From JAEUMD01 sp964559355 (GTDB lineage Bacteria; Pseudomonadota; Alphaproteobacteria; Rhizobiales; Hyphomicrobiaceae): DNA of 64,000 bases. The stretch lies in the NCBI GenBank assembly GCA_964559355.1, contig CAZLHQ010000001.1, positions 1 to 64,000 of the forward strand, written 5' to 3'. The position numbers and the translations under genes are program-made. This document shows, in pieces, positions 1-9,700 of this stretch. Positions within the stretch are counted from its first letter, which is position 1. Every line of letters starts with the position of its first letter. A model generated the notes under the pieces. The model saw nothing but the letters and a program-made list of their open reading frames with translations. It was not told the origin of the DNA and did no database searches.

Positions 1-39
1 TATCGGAAAACCGGTTCCCACTTTTCCGGAAGCACTCTA
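1..39. repeat. REP-like interspersed repeat, copy 1
   Basis: A 39-base element made of a short inverted core (ccggttccc...ttttccgg). A near-identical copy lies in opposite orientation at 48015-48054, differing by two substitutions and one extra base. Elements of this kind are common between genes in Rhizobiales genomes. It lies just downstream of the MoeB-like gene, on its 3' side. Confidence 0.75.
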
Positions 40-53
40 GGCGGGGAAAGACG

Positions 54-887
54 TCAGCCGTTTGCGCAAGCAGCGGCTGACGTCGTGCCGCCATGAATCG
101 AAAGGTCGCGGATGGTCGGGGTCCTGCCTGACAGCGCGTTGTCGGGATCCCAGGCGACGCGCACGCTTTCGAAGCGGCCCCCTTTGGCGTCATAGATGAG
201 CAGCCGCCCGGCAAGGCTGTCGCCCGTACCTGTGATTTCTTTCAGCACCTCGGTCGCCTGCAACGTGCCGATGACGCCGACGACGGCGCCGAGCACGCCG
301 ACCTCGGCACAGTTGGCGACGGTGCCGGGCGGCGGCGCTTCGGGGAAAATGCAGCGATAGCTCGGATAGGGCTGACCCTCGGCATTGACGAGGTGCGGCT
401 TGAATGTCGTCACGTAGCCATCGAACGGGCCCACGGCTGCAAAGACGAGCGTGCGTTTTGCGAGATAACAGGCGTCCGAGACCAGATAACGCGTGGCGAA
501 ATTGTCGGAGCCGTCACAGACGATGTCATAGCGGGAGATGATGTCGATGGCGTTGGCGGCATCGATGCGCGTCCGATAGGTCTCCATCGCAACATGCGGG
601 TTGAGCCGCGCGATCATGTCCTTGGCGCTGTCGACCTTTGGCCGCCCGACATGCGCCGTATCGTGCACGATCTGGCGCTGCAGGTTGTCGAGCGATACCA
701 CATCGTCGTCGATGATGCCGAGCGTGCCGACACCGGCGGCGGCCAGATACATGAGCAACGGCGAGCCAAGACCGCCAGCGCCAACGATCAGTACGCGCGC
801 CGCCTTCAGCCGCTGCTGTCCCTCCCCGCCAACCTCCTTCAGCACCAGATGCCGCTTGTAGCGTTGAATTTCCTCACTCGACAGCAT
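54..887 (-). CDS. moeB: MoeB/ThiF-family sulfur-carrier adenylyltransferase
   Basis: About 277 residues, an E1-like enzyme that adenylates the C-terminal glycine of a small ubiquitin-like sulfur carrier (MoaD or ThiS type). The nucleotide-binding GAGGLGS loop lies near residue 40, followed by the conserved DNLQRQ segment and a DGSDNFATRY segment. The Cys in NCAEVGVLG matches the active-site region of MoeB. The two CxxC zinc motifs of E. coli MoeB are missing; the C-terminus ends in a WDPDNALSG-like tail, as I recall for related alphaproteobacterial proteins. The ATG at 887 is chosen over an in-frame TTG at 902 because the family starts close to the SSEEIQRYKRH helix. It follows cysK by 18 nt and is probably cotranscribed. 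The carrier it serves cannot be fixed from sequence alone. Confidence 0.85.
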   Translation of the reverse strand: MLSSEEIQRYKRHLVLKEVGGEGQQRLKAARVLIVGAGGLGSPLLMYLAAAGVGTLGIIDDDVVSLDNLQRQIVHDTAHVGRPKVDSAKDMIARLNPHVAMETYRTRIDAANAIDIISRYDIVCDGSDNFATRYLVSDACYLAKRTLVFAAVGPFDGYVTTFKPHLVNAEGQPYPSYRCIFPEAPPPGTVANCAEVGVLGAVVGVIGTLQATEVLKEITGTGDSLAGRLLIYDAKGGRFESVRVAWDPDNALSGRTPTIRDLSIHGGTTSAAACANG

Positions 888-905
888 GTTGTGCTCATCC
901 AATCC

Positions 906-1904
906 TCAAGTCGCCGGCGGCTCGGCGAACAAGTCCGTCGAGATGTAGCGATCGGCCGCCGAGGGCGCAAACGTGACGACGGTCTTGCCCGCCATATCCT
1001 CGCGTCCGGCGATGGTGAGCGCGGCGGCGACGTTGGCGCCCGTCGAGATGCCGCCTGGAATGCCTTCCGCACGCGCCAGCAGCCGCGAAACCTCAAACGC
1101 CATCTCGTTGGGCACGGTGACGATCTCATCTATCAAGCTGCGATCGAGGATGGAGGGCACGAAGCCTGCGCCGATGCCTTGAATCTTGTGCGGGCCTTTT
1201 TCGCCCTTGGAAAGTATCGGGCTTGCGGACGGCTCGACGGCAATAATGCGTAGCGCCGGATTGCGCACCTTCAATACACGGCCACATCCCGTGAGCGTGC
1301 CGCCCGTGCCGACGCCGACGACGAGCGCATCGATCTTGCCGCCGGTATCCTTCCAGATTTCCTCGGCCGTGGTCTTCTCGTGCACCAGCGGATTGGCCGG
1401 ATTGTCGAATTGCGCGGGAACGATTGCATTGGGGATCTCGGCAGCCAGCGCATCGGCCTTTTTGAGCGCGCCGCTCATGCCTTCCGCGGCAGGCGTCAGC
1501 ACCAGCTCGGCGCCCAGGTGCGCGAGAATCTTGCGCCGTTCGATCGACATCGATTCCGGCATGACGAGGATCAGGCGATAACCGCGCGCTGCAGCCACGA
1601 AAGCGAGCGCAATGCCGGTGTTGCCGGAGGTGGGCTCCACCAGCGTCGTCACGCCGGGTGAAATCTTGCCTAGAGATTCGAGCGTATCGATCATCGACAC
1701 GCCGATGCGGTCCTTGACGCTGGACAGCGGATTGAAGAATTCGAGCTTCAATAGCACCTCGGCCTTGGCGTTGGCGGCCTGCGCCACCTTGCCGAGACGA
1801 ACGAGCGGCGTGTGCCCGATGGTCTGTGTGATGTCGTCATAGATGCGTCCGCGCCCCCACGATTGCGTTGCGGCAAGTGTCTTGATGGCGGGCATCTCGT
1901 TCAT
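906..1904 (-). CDS. cysK: Cysteine synthase A (O-acetylserine sulfhydrylase)
   Basis: 332 residues, the usual length for this PLP enzyme, which makes L-cysteine from O-acetylserine and sulfide. The PLP lysine is in NPLSSVKDRIG, the substrate loop is TSGNTG and the phosphate-binding loop is GVGTGGTLTG. The frame stays open upstream to 2060, but the ATG at 1904 is preferred: it gives the family N-terminus (IYDDITQTIGHTPLVRL) and has a purine-rich AAGGT upstream. The MoeB-like gene follows almost at once on the same strand. The C-terminal end matches ordinary CysK rather than the CysM/CysO-dependent type. Confidence 0.93.
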   Translation of the reverse strand: MNEMPAIKTLAATQSWGRGRIYDDITQTIGHTPLVRLGKVAQAANAKAEVLLKLEFFNPLSSVKDRIGVSMIDTLESLGKISPGVTTLVEPTSGNTGIALAFVAAARGYRLILVMPESMSIERRKILAHLGAELVLTPAAEGMSGALKKADALAAEIPNAIVPAQFDNPANPLVHEKTTAEEIWKDTGGKIDALVVGVGTGGTLTGCGRVLKVRNPALRIIAVEPSASPILSKGEKGPHKIQGIGAGFVPSILDRSLIDEIVTVPNEMAFEVSRLLARAEGIPGGISTGANVAAALTIAGREDMAGKTVVTFAPSAADRYISTDLFAEPPAT

Positions 1905-2071
1905 GGCTGGCGTACCTTGTGATCGGGAATGGACAACTGAAATTTGTGCCGTCAGAGCGTGTATCTCTAGGGTGTTTTCGCAGCAATTGGCCCGCATCTC
2001 AAGCCACCTCGGCGATAAGGAGATTGCCCGGGTCAACGCAAATCGAAGATCAATTGGCACACCGGCAGCGC

Positions 2072-2680
2072 TTAACGGCGGCGCGGCTTCGTCGGCTTGG
2101 CCTTTGCGGCAACCGCCTTGCGATTTGCCACAGATGATGTGACGGGCTTTGCGGCTTTGCCGGGCGAGCGTTTCGGCGAAGGTTTCCCAGGCACCGCTCC
2201 CGCTTTCGTTCGCGTGCCCGTAGAGCCGAACCCACCGTCACCGCGGAGGGTGGCGCGGGCTTGCTTGCGCTCGACAAGCCGCACGCGGATATGGGTGGCG
2301 ACGACCATCTGTGCGATGCGTTCGCCGCGCGTGATGGTAAATGGCCGGTCGCCGAGATTGACGAGCAGCACCTTCACCTCGCCACGATAGTCGCTGTCGA
2401 TCGTGCCGGGGCTGTTGAGCACGGTGATGCCGTGTTTCATGGCGAGGCCGGAGCGGGGGCGCAACTGGGCTTCGGTGCCTTTGGGCAATTCGAGGATCAG
2501 GCCAGTCGGCACCAGCGCGCGCTGCCCCGGTTTCAGTACCAGCGGTGTGTCGGCCGGTACGGCGGCGAGTAGATCGAGGCCGGCCGCTTCTTCGGACTGA
2601 TAGGCCGGCAGCGGCAGGTCTGCTGCGGCCTCGAGGCGAACCACGCCGATGCCGGGGCGACGCGACCCGCGCATGCTCAT
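2072..2680 (-). CDS. dut: dUTP diphosphatase with basic C-terminal tail
   Basis: 202 residues; hydrolyses dUTP to dUMP and PPi, keeping uracil out of DNA and supplying dUMP for thymidylate synthesis. The trimeric dUTPase motifs are in order: AGLDLLA, the RPRSGLA phosphate motif, the GTIDSDYRGE uracil-binding loop, GERIAQMV and the terminal GDGGFGSTG. Most dUTPases stop soon after that last motif (about 150 residues); this one carries about 45 more residues rich in Lys, Arg, Pro and Ala, presumably disordered. Its ATG overlaps the coaBC stop by four bases (ATGA), so the two are translationally coupled. Confidence 0.94.
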   Translation of the reverse strand: MSMRGSRRPGIGVVRLEAAADLPLPAYQSEEAAGLDLLAAVPADTPLVLKPGQRALVPTGLILELPKGTEAQLRPRSGLAMKHGITVLNSPGTIDSDYRGEVKVLLVNLGDRPFTITRGERIAQMVVATHIRVRLVERKQARATLRGDGGFGSTGTRTKAGAVPGKPSPKRSPGKAAKPVTSSVANRKAVAAKAKPTKPRRR

Positions 2681-3954
2681 TGGGCGGCATCCTGGCGTTG
2701 ACCGAAGTGGCGCGCGATGCGTGCGACGAGCTTAGCTGCAACGTCCGCCTTGCTCATCTCGGGCCAGCTTTCGACGCCATCGGCGGTGACGATGTGGACG
2801 GTGTTGCGGTCGCCGCCCATGATGCCGGTCTCGGGTGAAACGTCGTTGGCGACGATCCAGTCGGCTCCCTTCGACTTGCGCTTCTTCATGGCATAGGCAG
2901 TGACGTTCTCGGTTTCGGCGGCAAAGCCGATGACGAGCCCAGGCCGTGCGCGGCCCTTGGCGGCGATGGTGCGCAGGATGTCGGGGTTTTCGACGAGCGC
3001 CAGTGATGGCGTCTTGGCGCCCGCGTCCTTTTTTATTTTCTCTGCATGCGGGCTGGCAACGCGCCAATCGGCAACGGCAGCGGTGAATATGCCGATGTCG
3101 GCGGGCAGAGCGGCGCGCACGGCCTCCAGCATCTCGGCGGCTGTCTCGACGTGAACGACGTCGACGCCTTCGGGATCGGCAATCGTCACCGGTCCGCAAA
3201 CGAGCGTGACGCGCGCGCCGGCCTCGGCTGCCGCTGCGGCAATCGCGTGGCCCTGCTTGCCGGACGAGCGATTGGCGATGTAACGCACCGGGTCGATCGG
3301 CTCATGGGTCGGTCCGCTCGTCACCAGCACATGACGGCCGGCGAGCAAGCCTACGTGCGGATGTGTTTCTTTGGCGCTGCTTGCGGCAGGCGTGCTTGCG
3401 GCAAGCCTCGCCTCGATCGCTGTGACGAGTTCGCTCACTTCGGGCAACCGGCCCGGGCCTGCTTCGCCACGCTCGGCCATTTCGCCGACCGCGGGCTCGA
3501 TGATGCCGATGCCATCGGCGCGCAGTTGCGCCACGTTGCGTTGAGTCGCCGGATGCAGCCACATGCGCGGATTCATGGCGGGCGCCACCAGCACCGGCTT
3601 ATCGGTCGCCATCAGCACGGTGGAGGCCAGGTCGTCGGCATGGCCGCCTGCCATCTTCGCCAACAGGTCGGCGGTGGCGGGCGCGACCACGATCAGGTCT
3701 GCCTCGCGTGACAGTCGGATGTGGCCAATCTCGCGCTCGGTATCCAGATCGAAAAGATTGGTGAAGACCGGCTCGTTCGATAACGCACCGACGGACAGTG
3801 GCGTCACGAACTGCTCGCCCGCGCGCGTCAACACCACGCGCACGCCGATGCCGCGCTCCTTCAGGCGGCGGATCAGGTCGAGGCACTTGTAGGCCGCGAT
3901 GCCGCCGCCGATGATGAGAACGATGCGCTTGCGGGTCATGGAGGGGGTGGGCAT
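2677..3954 (-). CDS. coaBC: Bifunctional phosphopantothenoylcysteine synthetase/decarboxylase
   Basis: About 425 residues; catalyses two steps of coenzyme A synthesis, joining cysteine to 4'-phosphopantothenate and then decarboxylating it. The N-terminal half is the FMN-dependent CoaC domain (IGGGIAAYKCLDLIRRL near the start, PAMNPRMW active-site segment). The C-terminal half is CoaB, with GPTHEPIDPVRYIANRSSG, a KIKKD motif and the ENPDIL and GFAAET stretches. A second in-frame ATG at 3939 begins MTRKRIVLI and could be the true start; neither has a strong ribosome site. It overlaps dut by four bases. Confidence 0.94.
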   Translation of the reverse strand: MPTPSMTRKRIVLIIGGGIAAYKCLDLIRRLKERGIGVRVVLTRAGEQFVTPLSVGALSNEPVFTNLFDLDTEREIGHIRLSREADLIVVAPATADLLAKMAGGHADDLASTVLMATDKPVLVAPAMNPRMWLHPATQRNVAQLRADGIGIIEPAVGEMAERGEAGPGRLPEVSELVTAIEARLAASTPAASSAKETHPHVGLLAGRHVLVTSGPTHEPIDPVRYIANRSSGKQGHAIAAAAAEAGARVTLVCGPVTIADPEGVDVVHVETAAEMLEAVRAALPADIGIFTAAVADWRVASPHAEKIKKDAGAKTPSLALVENPDILRTIAAKGRARPGLVIGFAAETENVTAYAMKKRKSKGADWIVANDVSPETGIMGGDRNTVHIVTADGVESWPEMSKADVAAKLVARIARHFGQRQDAAQ

Positions 3955-4195
3955 GTTGGGGCCGCAACACCTGAACTAAAGGCTGACAGAACACATGACG
4001 GCAACCTAGCACGGCTGCGATGCCAATGGGTTAAACCGTATGTACCACACCTCAGGCCCGCCGCATGAGGAACGCAGATAAAGGCTTGACGGGGTTGTCG
4101 CAATTCCGGCTACTCGTTGGGCTACGTTGGGTGAGCAGGGCCGGTCGCGACCGGTCGAGCAATTTTTGGGACACGTTGGGCAAGGAGTGGCGGCT

Positions 4196-4915
4196 GTGGC
4201 GTCGTCGGCAACGCGCGCGTCGAACATTGGCAAAGGCAAGTTGCCTCGTCGGTCCTTGCTGCGCGCTGCCGCAACCAGCATGGCCTTCGCACTCCTGATC
4301 GTGCCGATGCAACACGGCCGCGCGGGTGCGGATCCGACGAGCAAGGATGCCGCCAGCGATTGCTTCAGCGACGACAGCTCGCGGCGCATCACGGGCTGCA
4401 CGGCGCTGATCGAGGGCGGCGCGGAGCTATCGGCTTCCGAAAAGAGTCTGGCGCATGCCATGCGTGCACTCGCCTATTCGCTGCAGAGCCGCTTTGTCGA
4501 GGCGCTCGCCGATTACGATGTCGCGATCAAACTGAAACCTGATTTCGACGTGGCGTTGAACAACCGCGCCTGGGCGTTGTTCAAGATCAAGCGCTATGCG
4601 GAAGGGTTCAGCGATGTGCAGAAGGCCTTGAAGATAGCGCCGTGGAGCGCGCATGCCTTCGATACCCGCGCTCATCTGCATCACGTCGAGGGGCGGCCAC
4701 AGCAGGCGCTCTCCGATTACCTGCTCGCCATGCGGTTCGGTGGCGAGACGCTGGTCAAGCTTTATCAGTGCGGGCTAGAAGCGCATGGGCTGTTCAAGGG
4801 CCCGATCGACGGCAAGGAGACAGAGGATTTGCGCAAGGCCCTGGTGTCGTGCGTGCGCGACGAGAGCTGCGATCCGCTGCCGCCCGACGAGGAATGCCGA
4901 CGGCCGACATCATGA
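4196..4915 (+). CDS. Secreted TPR-repeat protein of unknown function
   Basis: 239 residues from a GTG start. That start is chosen because AAGGAG at 4182-4187 lies eight bases upstream; the in-frame TTG at 4127 has no such site. A basic n-region with RRS, then a hydrophobic stretch (MAFALLIVP) and an AGA-like cleavage site suggest export to the periplasm. The mature part has two to three tetratricopeptide repeats (around FVEALADYDVAIKLKPDF and YAEGFSDVQKALKIAP), a protein-interaction fold. Four or more cysteines in the mature part could form disulfides. It is divergent from coaBC and followed by the copper chaperone gene. No specific function can be assigned. Confidence 0.75.
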   Translation: MASSATRASNIGKGKLPRRSLLRAAATSMAFALLIVPMQHGRAGADPTSKDAASDCFSDDSSRRITGCTALIEGGAELSASEKSLAHAMRALAYSLQSRFVEALADYDVAIKLKPDFDVALNNRAWALFKIKRYAEGFSDVQKALKIAPWSAHAFDTRAHLHHVEGRPQQALSDYLLAMRFGGETLVKLYQCGLEAHGLFKGPIDGKETEDLRKALVSCVRDESCDPLPPDEECRRPTS

Positions 4916-4972
4916 AATGAAACCGGCGCGATCAGATATCGCCGCGCCAGCCAGCACGAGGACCTCTCAATC

Positions 4973-5527
4973 ATGTCGAAATTCAAATGCACCGCTGCGT
5001 TCGCCGGCGCACTTCTGTCGCTATTGGCCGTCACCGCGGGTGGCATGATCGCATCGGCTCATGAATTCAAGTCGAAGACCGTCACCGTTGCCCATCCGTG
5101 GGCGCGCGCCACGCCACCGGGCGCAAAGGTCGGTGGCGCCTATCTCGAAATTCAGGCAAGCAAGGCCGGTGGCGACCGGTTGATCGGCGCCAGTGCCGAT
5201 GCGGTGGCCGGACGGGTTGAGATCCACACTCACGAACATGGCGCGGATGGCGTCATGAAAATGCGTCAGATCCCCGACCTCGAGGTGAAGGCCGGCACGT
5301 CGGTGGTGCTTTCGCCGGGCGGCCATCACCTGATGCTGATGGATCTGAAAGCGCCGCTCGCCGAGGGCGATCTCATCAAGATTTCGCTGAAGTTCGAGAA
5401 GGCCGGCAACATCGATCTCGAAGCGACGGTCGAGCCGATCGGCGCCAAGGGGCCGCACGGCATGGATCACCAGCCCGGACAAGACGCTGGCAAGGCGCCA
5501 ATGGATCACGGCGCGCACAAGCATTAA
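4973..5527 (+). CDS. Periplasmic copper chaperone PCu(A)C
   Basis: 184 residues with an N-terminal signal peptide (hydrophobic run ending near ASA at residue 29). The PCu(A)C copper site is present: His/Met residues in EIHTHEHGADGVMKMR and in the GGHHLMLMDLK strand. These proteins carry Cu(I) in the periplasm and help build the CuA centre of cytochrome oxidase. The C-terminus adds a His/Met-rich tail (GMDHQPG...MDHGAHKH) that likely binds extra copper. No oxidase or Sco gene is adjacent, so the partner is not shown by context. Confidence 0.9.
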   Translation: MSKFKCTAAFAGALLSLLAVTAGGMIASAHEFKSKTVTVAHPWARATPPGAKVGGAYLEIQASKAGGDRLIGASADAVAGRVEIHTHEHGADGVMKMRQIPDLEVKAGTSVVLSPGGHHLMLMDLKAPLAEGDLIKISLKFEKAGNIDLEATVEPIGAKGPHGMDHQPGQDAGKAPMDHGAHKH

Positions 5528-5595
5528 CGGCAAGCAACCCGGTAGCGCCCAGGCGGCGTGTGCACCCGTCATCAGGTATGGACACGCCCGCTTGC

Positions 5596-7098
<1,503 letters not shown>

Positions 7099-7423
7099 CG
7101 CGATTTCCCACCCGATTAGTCAATTTTAGCGCCGGCCGCGATCCGCCCCGTGTGGCCTCGATTCTGGCCGAGAATCGCCCATTCAAGCCTGGAATTAATC
7201 ATGATGTCCTCGTCAAGCACTCTCTTTCCTTGACACTGTGTCGCAGCTCTAACATTGTGCGCGGACTTCGGGCGCAGGGCCGCGTTCCGAAGGCAAAAAA
7301 TTCAAACGGTCCCGAGTCTAGGGAGACGAGCAAGGGGCGATGCGGTCCGCATCGCCCCTGCGCTTTTTTGTGGTGGACACCGGTGGGCGGAGGGGTGCCG
7401 GGCGACGGCGCCGGACGTGCTTC
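7099..7423. other. Intergenic region with candidate promoter and small transcript
   Basis: No convincing protein gene. On the plus strand TTGACA at 7230-7235 is followed after 17 bases by CATTGT (7253-7258), a possible sigma-70 promoter with a weak -10. A transcript of about 105 nt from there would end exactly at the strong terminator at 7334-7369. No upstream plus-strand gene needs this terminator, so a small RNA or an attenuated leader of the aldolase gene is plausible. Confidence 0.5.
7334..7369 (+). terminator. Strong intrinsic terminator upstream of the aldolase gene
   Basis: An 11-bp perfect stem (7334-7344 with 7348-7358), a three-base loop and a run of six T at 7364-7369 after a five-base gap. 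It is oriented for rightward transcription, yet the nearest upstream gene, glpK, runs leftward. It therefore either ends a short unannotated transcript or attenuates the downstream aldolase gene. Confidence 0.8.
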
Positions 7424-8188
7424 GTGGCGCGAGAGAATACGGTAAAAAGCTCTATCAGAGCACAACGACGGGTGCTCAACGCCTGGTGCTCGATACCCAG
7501 CAGCTATGTCGCCGAAGTCGTCGCCGGCCTGGGCTTCGACAGTGTCACCATTGACCTGCAACACGGCGCGATAGATTACGCCGCCGCATTCCAGATGCTG
7601 CAGGCGATCTCCACCAGCAGCGCAATGCCGATGGTGCGGGTGCCTTGGAACGACCCCGCCATGCTCATGAAGCTGCTCGACGCCGGCGCGATGGGTGTGA
7701 TTTGCCCTATGATCAACACGGCTGAGGAGGCGCGCGCATTCGTTGGCGCCTGCCGCTATCCGCCGATCGGTTTTCGCTCGATGGGGCCAAACCGCGCCGT
7801 GCAGTACAGCGGTGCGGACTACTGGCGCTACGCCAACGCGCAAGTGCTGCTGCTGGCGATGATCGAGACCCGCCAGGGCGTCGAAAACCTGGAAGCGATC
7901 TTGAGCGTCGAGGGACTGGACGGTGTTTACGTCGGCCCTGCAGATCTGTCGATGGCCTACGGGGCTGCCCCCAGCATGCGGCCGGCCGATGCCGAGGTGG
8001 TGGCTGCGATAGATCAGGTCCGGCGCGCAACGATGGCGCGCAACATGGTTGCGGCTATTCATACCGACGGCCCTGCGACGGCACGCGACCGGTTTACCCA
8101 GGGTTTCATGATGTGTACGTTACAGAGTGATATTCGTTATATCGTCACCGGCGCGAGCGAAGCCCTGGCTGCAGTCAAAGCGCCTTGA
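7424..8188 (+). CDS. HpcH/HpaI-family class II aldolase
   Basis: About 254 residues, typical of the metal-dependent HpcH/HpaI aldolases (4-hydroxy-2-oxoheptanedioate or related 2-keto-3-deoxy acid aldolases), which split such acids into pyruvate and an aldehyde. Family segments include GFDSVTIDLQHGAIDY, the PMVRVPWND strand, GAMGVICPMINTAEEA, the MIETRQGVENL metal-binding region and GVYVGPADLSMAYG. The start is uncertain: the upstream ATG at 7340 lies inside the terminator stem, so the GTG at 7424 is used, giving the usual short leader before NAWCSIPSS. It lies between two terminators and next to a LysR gene. Substrate is not known. Confidence 0.85.
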   Translation: MARENTVKSSIRAQRRVLNAWCSIPSSYVAEVVAGLGFDSVTIDLQHGAIDYAAAFQMLQAISTSSAMPMVRVPWNDPAMLMKLLDAGAMGVICPMINTAEEARAFVGACRYPPIGFRSMGPNRAVQYSGADYWRYANAQVLLLAMIETRQGVENLEAILSVEGLDGVYVGPADLSMAYGAAPSMRPADAEVVAAIDQVRRATMARNMVAAIHTDGPATARDRFTQGFMMCTLQSDIRYIVTGASEALAAVKAP

Positions 8189-8288
8189 AGTTCCAATTCA
8201 GAATGGCACGCCATTTCTCGGGCATGCCGAACTCCAAACGTGCGCGACGCGATTGCCGCACGGCAAGTTTTGTACGCACTTCTTTCCA

Positions 8289-8315
8289 GCGCTCAATTCT
8301 TGAGCGCGATTTTTT
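8289..8315 (+). terminator. Intrinsic terminator of the aldolase gene
   Basis: An eight-bp perfect stem, GCGCTCAA (8289-8296) with TTGAGCGC (8300-8307), a three-base loop, then GA and six T. It ends rightward transcription from the aldolase gene. A second, overlapping dyad (GCGATT at 8306-8311 and AATCGC at 8317-8322) sits just before the LysR gene and could instead be an operator. Confidence 0.75.
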
Positions 8316-8353
8316 GAATCGCACGACATTGCATGACGCGAGTGTTTGTTGCC

Positions 8354-9268
8354 ATGGAAGACCAGCCTGCCAATCGACTTGACCTCAATCTGCTGGCAAT
8401 TTTCGATGCAATCATGTCGGAAGGCAGCCTGACGAAGGCGGGTCAACGCCTGGGAATGACGCAATCGGCGGTCAGCCATGCGCTGGCGCGATTGCGCGAC
8501 CTGACGGGCGATCCGTTGTTTGATCGGACCGGGCGCGGCATGCGGCCTACGCCCGCCGCAGTGGCGATGCAGGCCAATGTTGCCACGGCGCTCGATCTGC
8601 TGCGCAAGTCGGTTCGCACGCCTGGCAACGCATTTTGCCCATCAAGTGACAGTCGCGTCTTCAAGATCGACATTCCCGCGGGCGTCGACACGATCGTCGC
8701 GCCGGCGCTGCTCAGGCATTCTGAAAATCCGGATCGTCTACGCTTCTTCATATCGAACGGGCGAGCCCGTGCGCTGGTATCGGAGCTGCGTTATGGACAG
8801 TCGCTGCTCGCACTCGACTATGAGCCGCCTGAAGACGTGGGCCTGCGCTCCGAGGTGGTGTTTGACGAACCGCTCGTGCTGGTGACGCGGCGGGCGCATT
8901 CCCGGGTCTCGCATGGCATCGACGCCGACGGCCTGTTGGCGTTGACCTTCGTCGGTCTGAGCTTTGGCCCGCACGAGGTCTCTCCACTCAGCGAGCGCAT
9001 GGCGGCGATCGGCTTACCGCGGCAGCTCGGCATTTCGGTGCCTTCGCTCGCCACTGTGCCGGCGCTGGTGGAATGCACCGACATGGTGGCGCTGTTGCCG
9101 CGCCGCTTCGCCCAGCACTACGCGCAATGGCATGCGCTCGACGTGCACGAGCTGGCGCTGGAGTTGCCGCCGATGCCGATCTACATGGTCTGGCACGAAT
9201 CTTTCGAGCCTGATCAGGCGCATGCCTGGCTGCGCGAGCAGGTGCGCACGGTTTTCGCCAAGTTGTGA
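8354..9268 (+). CDS. LysR-family transcriptional regulator
   Basis: About 304 residues. The N-terminal winged helix-turn-helix is clear (LDLNLLAIFDAIMSEGSLT, AGQRLGMTQSAVSHALARLR, then GDPLFDRTGRGMRPT), followed by a periplasmic-binding-like effector domain. The ATG at 8354 puts four to eight residues before the helix, as usual; an alternative ATG lies at 8333. LysR regulators often control a neighbouring gene in response to a pathway metabolite. Here the candidates are the aldolase upstream and the symporter pair downstream, but both run in the same direction, so the target is inferred only. Confidence 0.92.
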   Translation: MEDQPANRLDLNLLAIFDAIMSEGSLTKAGQRLGMTQSAVSHALARLRDLTGDPLFDRTGRGMRPTPAAVAMQANVATALDLLRKSVRTPGNAFCPSSDSRVFKIDIPAGVDTIVAPALLRHSENPDRLRFFISNGRARALVSELRYGQSLLALDYEPPEDVGLRSEVVFDEPLVLVTRRAHSRVSHGIDADGLLALTFVGLSFGPHEVSPLSERMAAIGLPRQLGISVPSLATVPALVECTDMVALLPRRFAQHYAQWHALDVHELALELPPMPIYMVWHESFEPDQAHAWLREQVRTVFAKL

Positions 9269-9382
9269 CGCCGATGCGCCGCCCGGGTTGCGCAGGTTGG
9301 CGAAAAGCTGCTTCATTCGACCCCACCGCGTCCGACGGCCTGCAATGGCGGGGCCAATTTGGCGGGCGCTCGATTCTGGGGG

Positions 9383-9697
9383 ATGCGACGAGTGAGCCTT
9401 ACGCGACGCAGCGAGTCTGCGCGACCATCGACGTGGCAACGCACGCGCCGGTTGGCAATCGTGGCGGTCGCCGCCGTGTGCGTGCTGGCGCTGCTGGTGC
9501 CACTGGCCGCGCCGATGCTGGAGGCGGTGGCGGTGCTTGGCATGCCGCTCTCGTACTATGCGGGCTCCCAAGGCATCCCGATCGCACTTGTCATCGTCGT
9601 GCTCGCCGTCTTGATGGCACAGCGGCGCATCGATCGCGCTCCGGGCATCCAAGAACCAGGTGCGGTGGTGCCTGGCGCAGATGAGCCGGGGGCTTGA
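9383..9697 (+). CDS. DUF4212-like symporter small subunit
   Basis: About 104 residues with two predicted membrane helices, (LAIVAVAAVCVLALLVPLAA) and (IPIALVIVVLAVLMAQRRI), separated by a short loop with the YYAGSQG segment. This matches DUF4212 proteins (sodium/substrate symporter small subunit), which lie just before SSS-family symporters in many bacteria. The symporter gene starts three bases after this stop, so the two are cotranscribed. The ATG at 9383 follows a G-rich run and is preferred to a TTG at 9359. The C-terminal tail (about 15 residues, Pro/Gly/Ala) is not conserved. Confidence 0.75.
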   Translation: MRRVSLTRRSESARPSTWQRTRRLAIVAVAAVCVLALLVPLAAPMLEAVAVLGMPLSYYAGSQGIPIALVIVVLAVLMAQRRIDRAPGIQEPGAVVPGADEPGA

Positions 9698-9700
9698 GGC

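Noticed and set aside
4139..4170. Possible terminator (ccggtcgcgaccgg followed by a T-run)
   Set aside because: The palindrome leaves only a four-bp stem with a realistic loop, the T-run is eight bases away, and no gene ends here in that direction.
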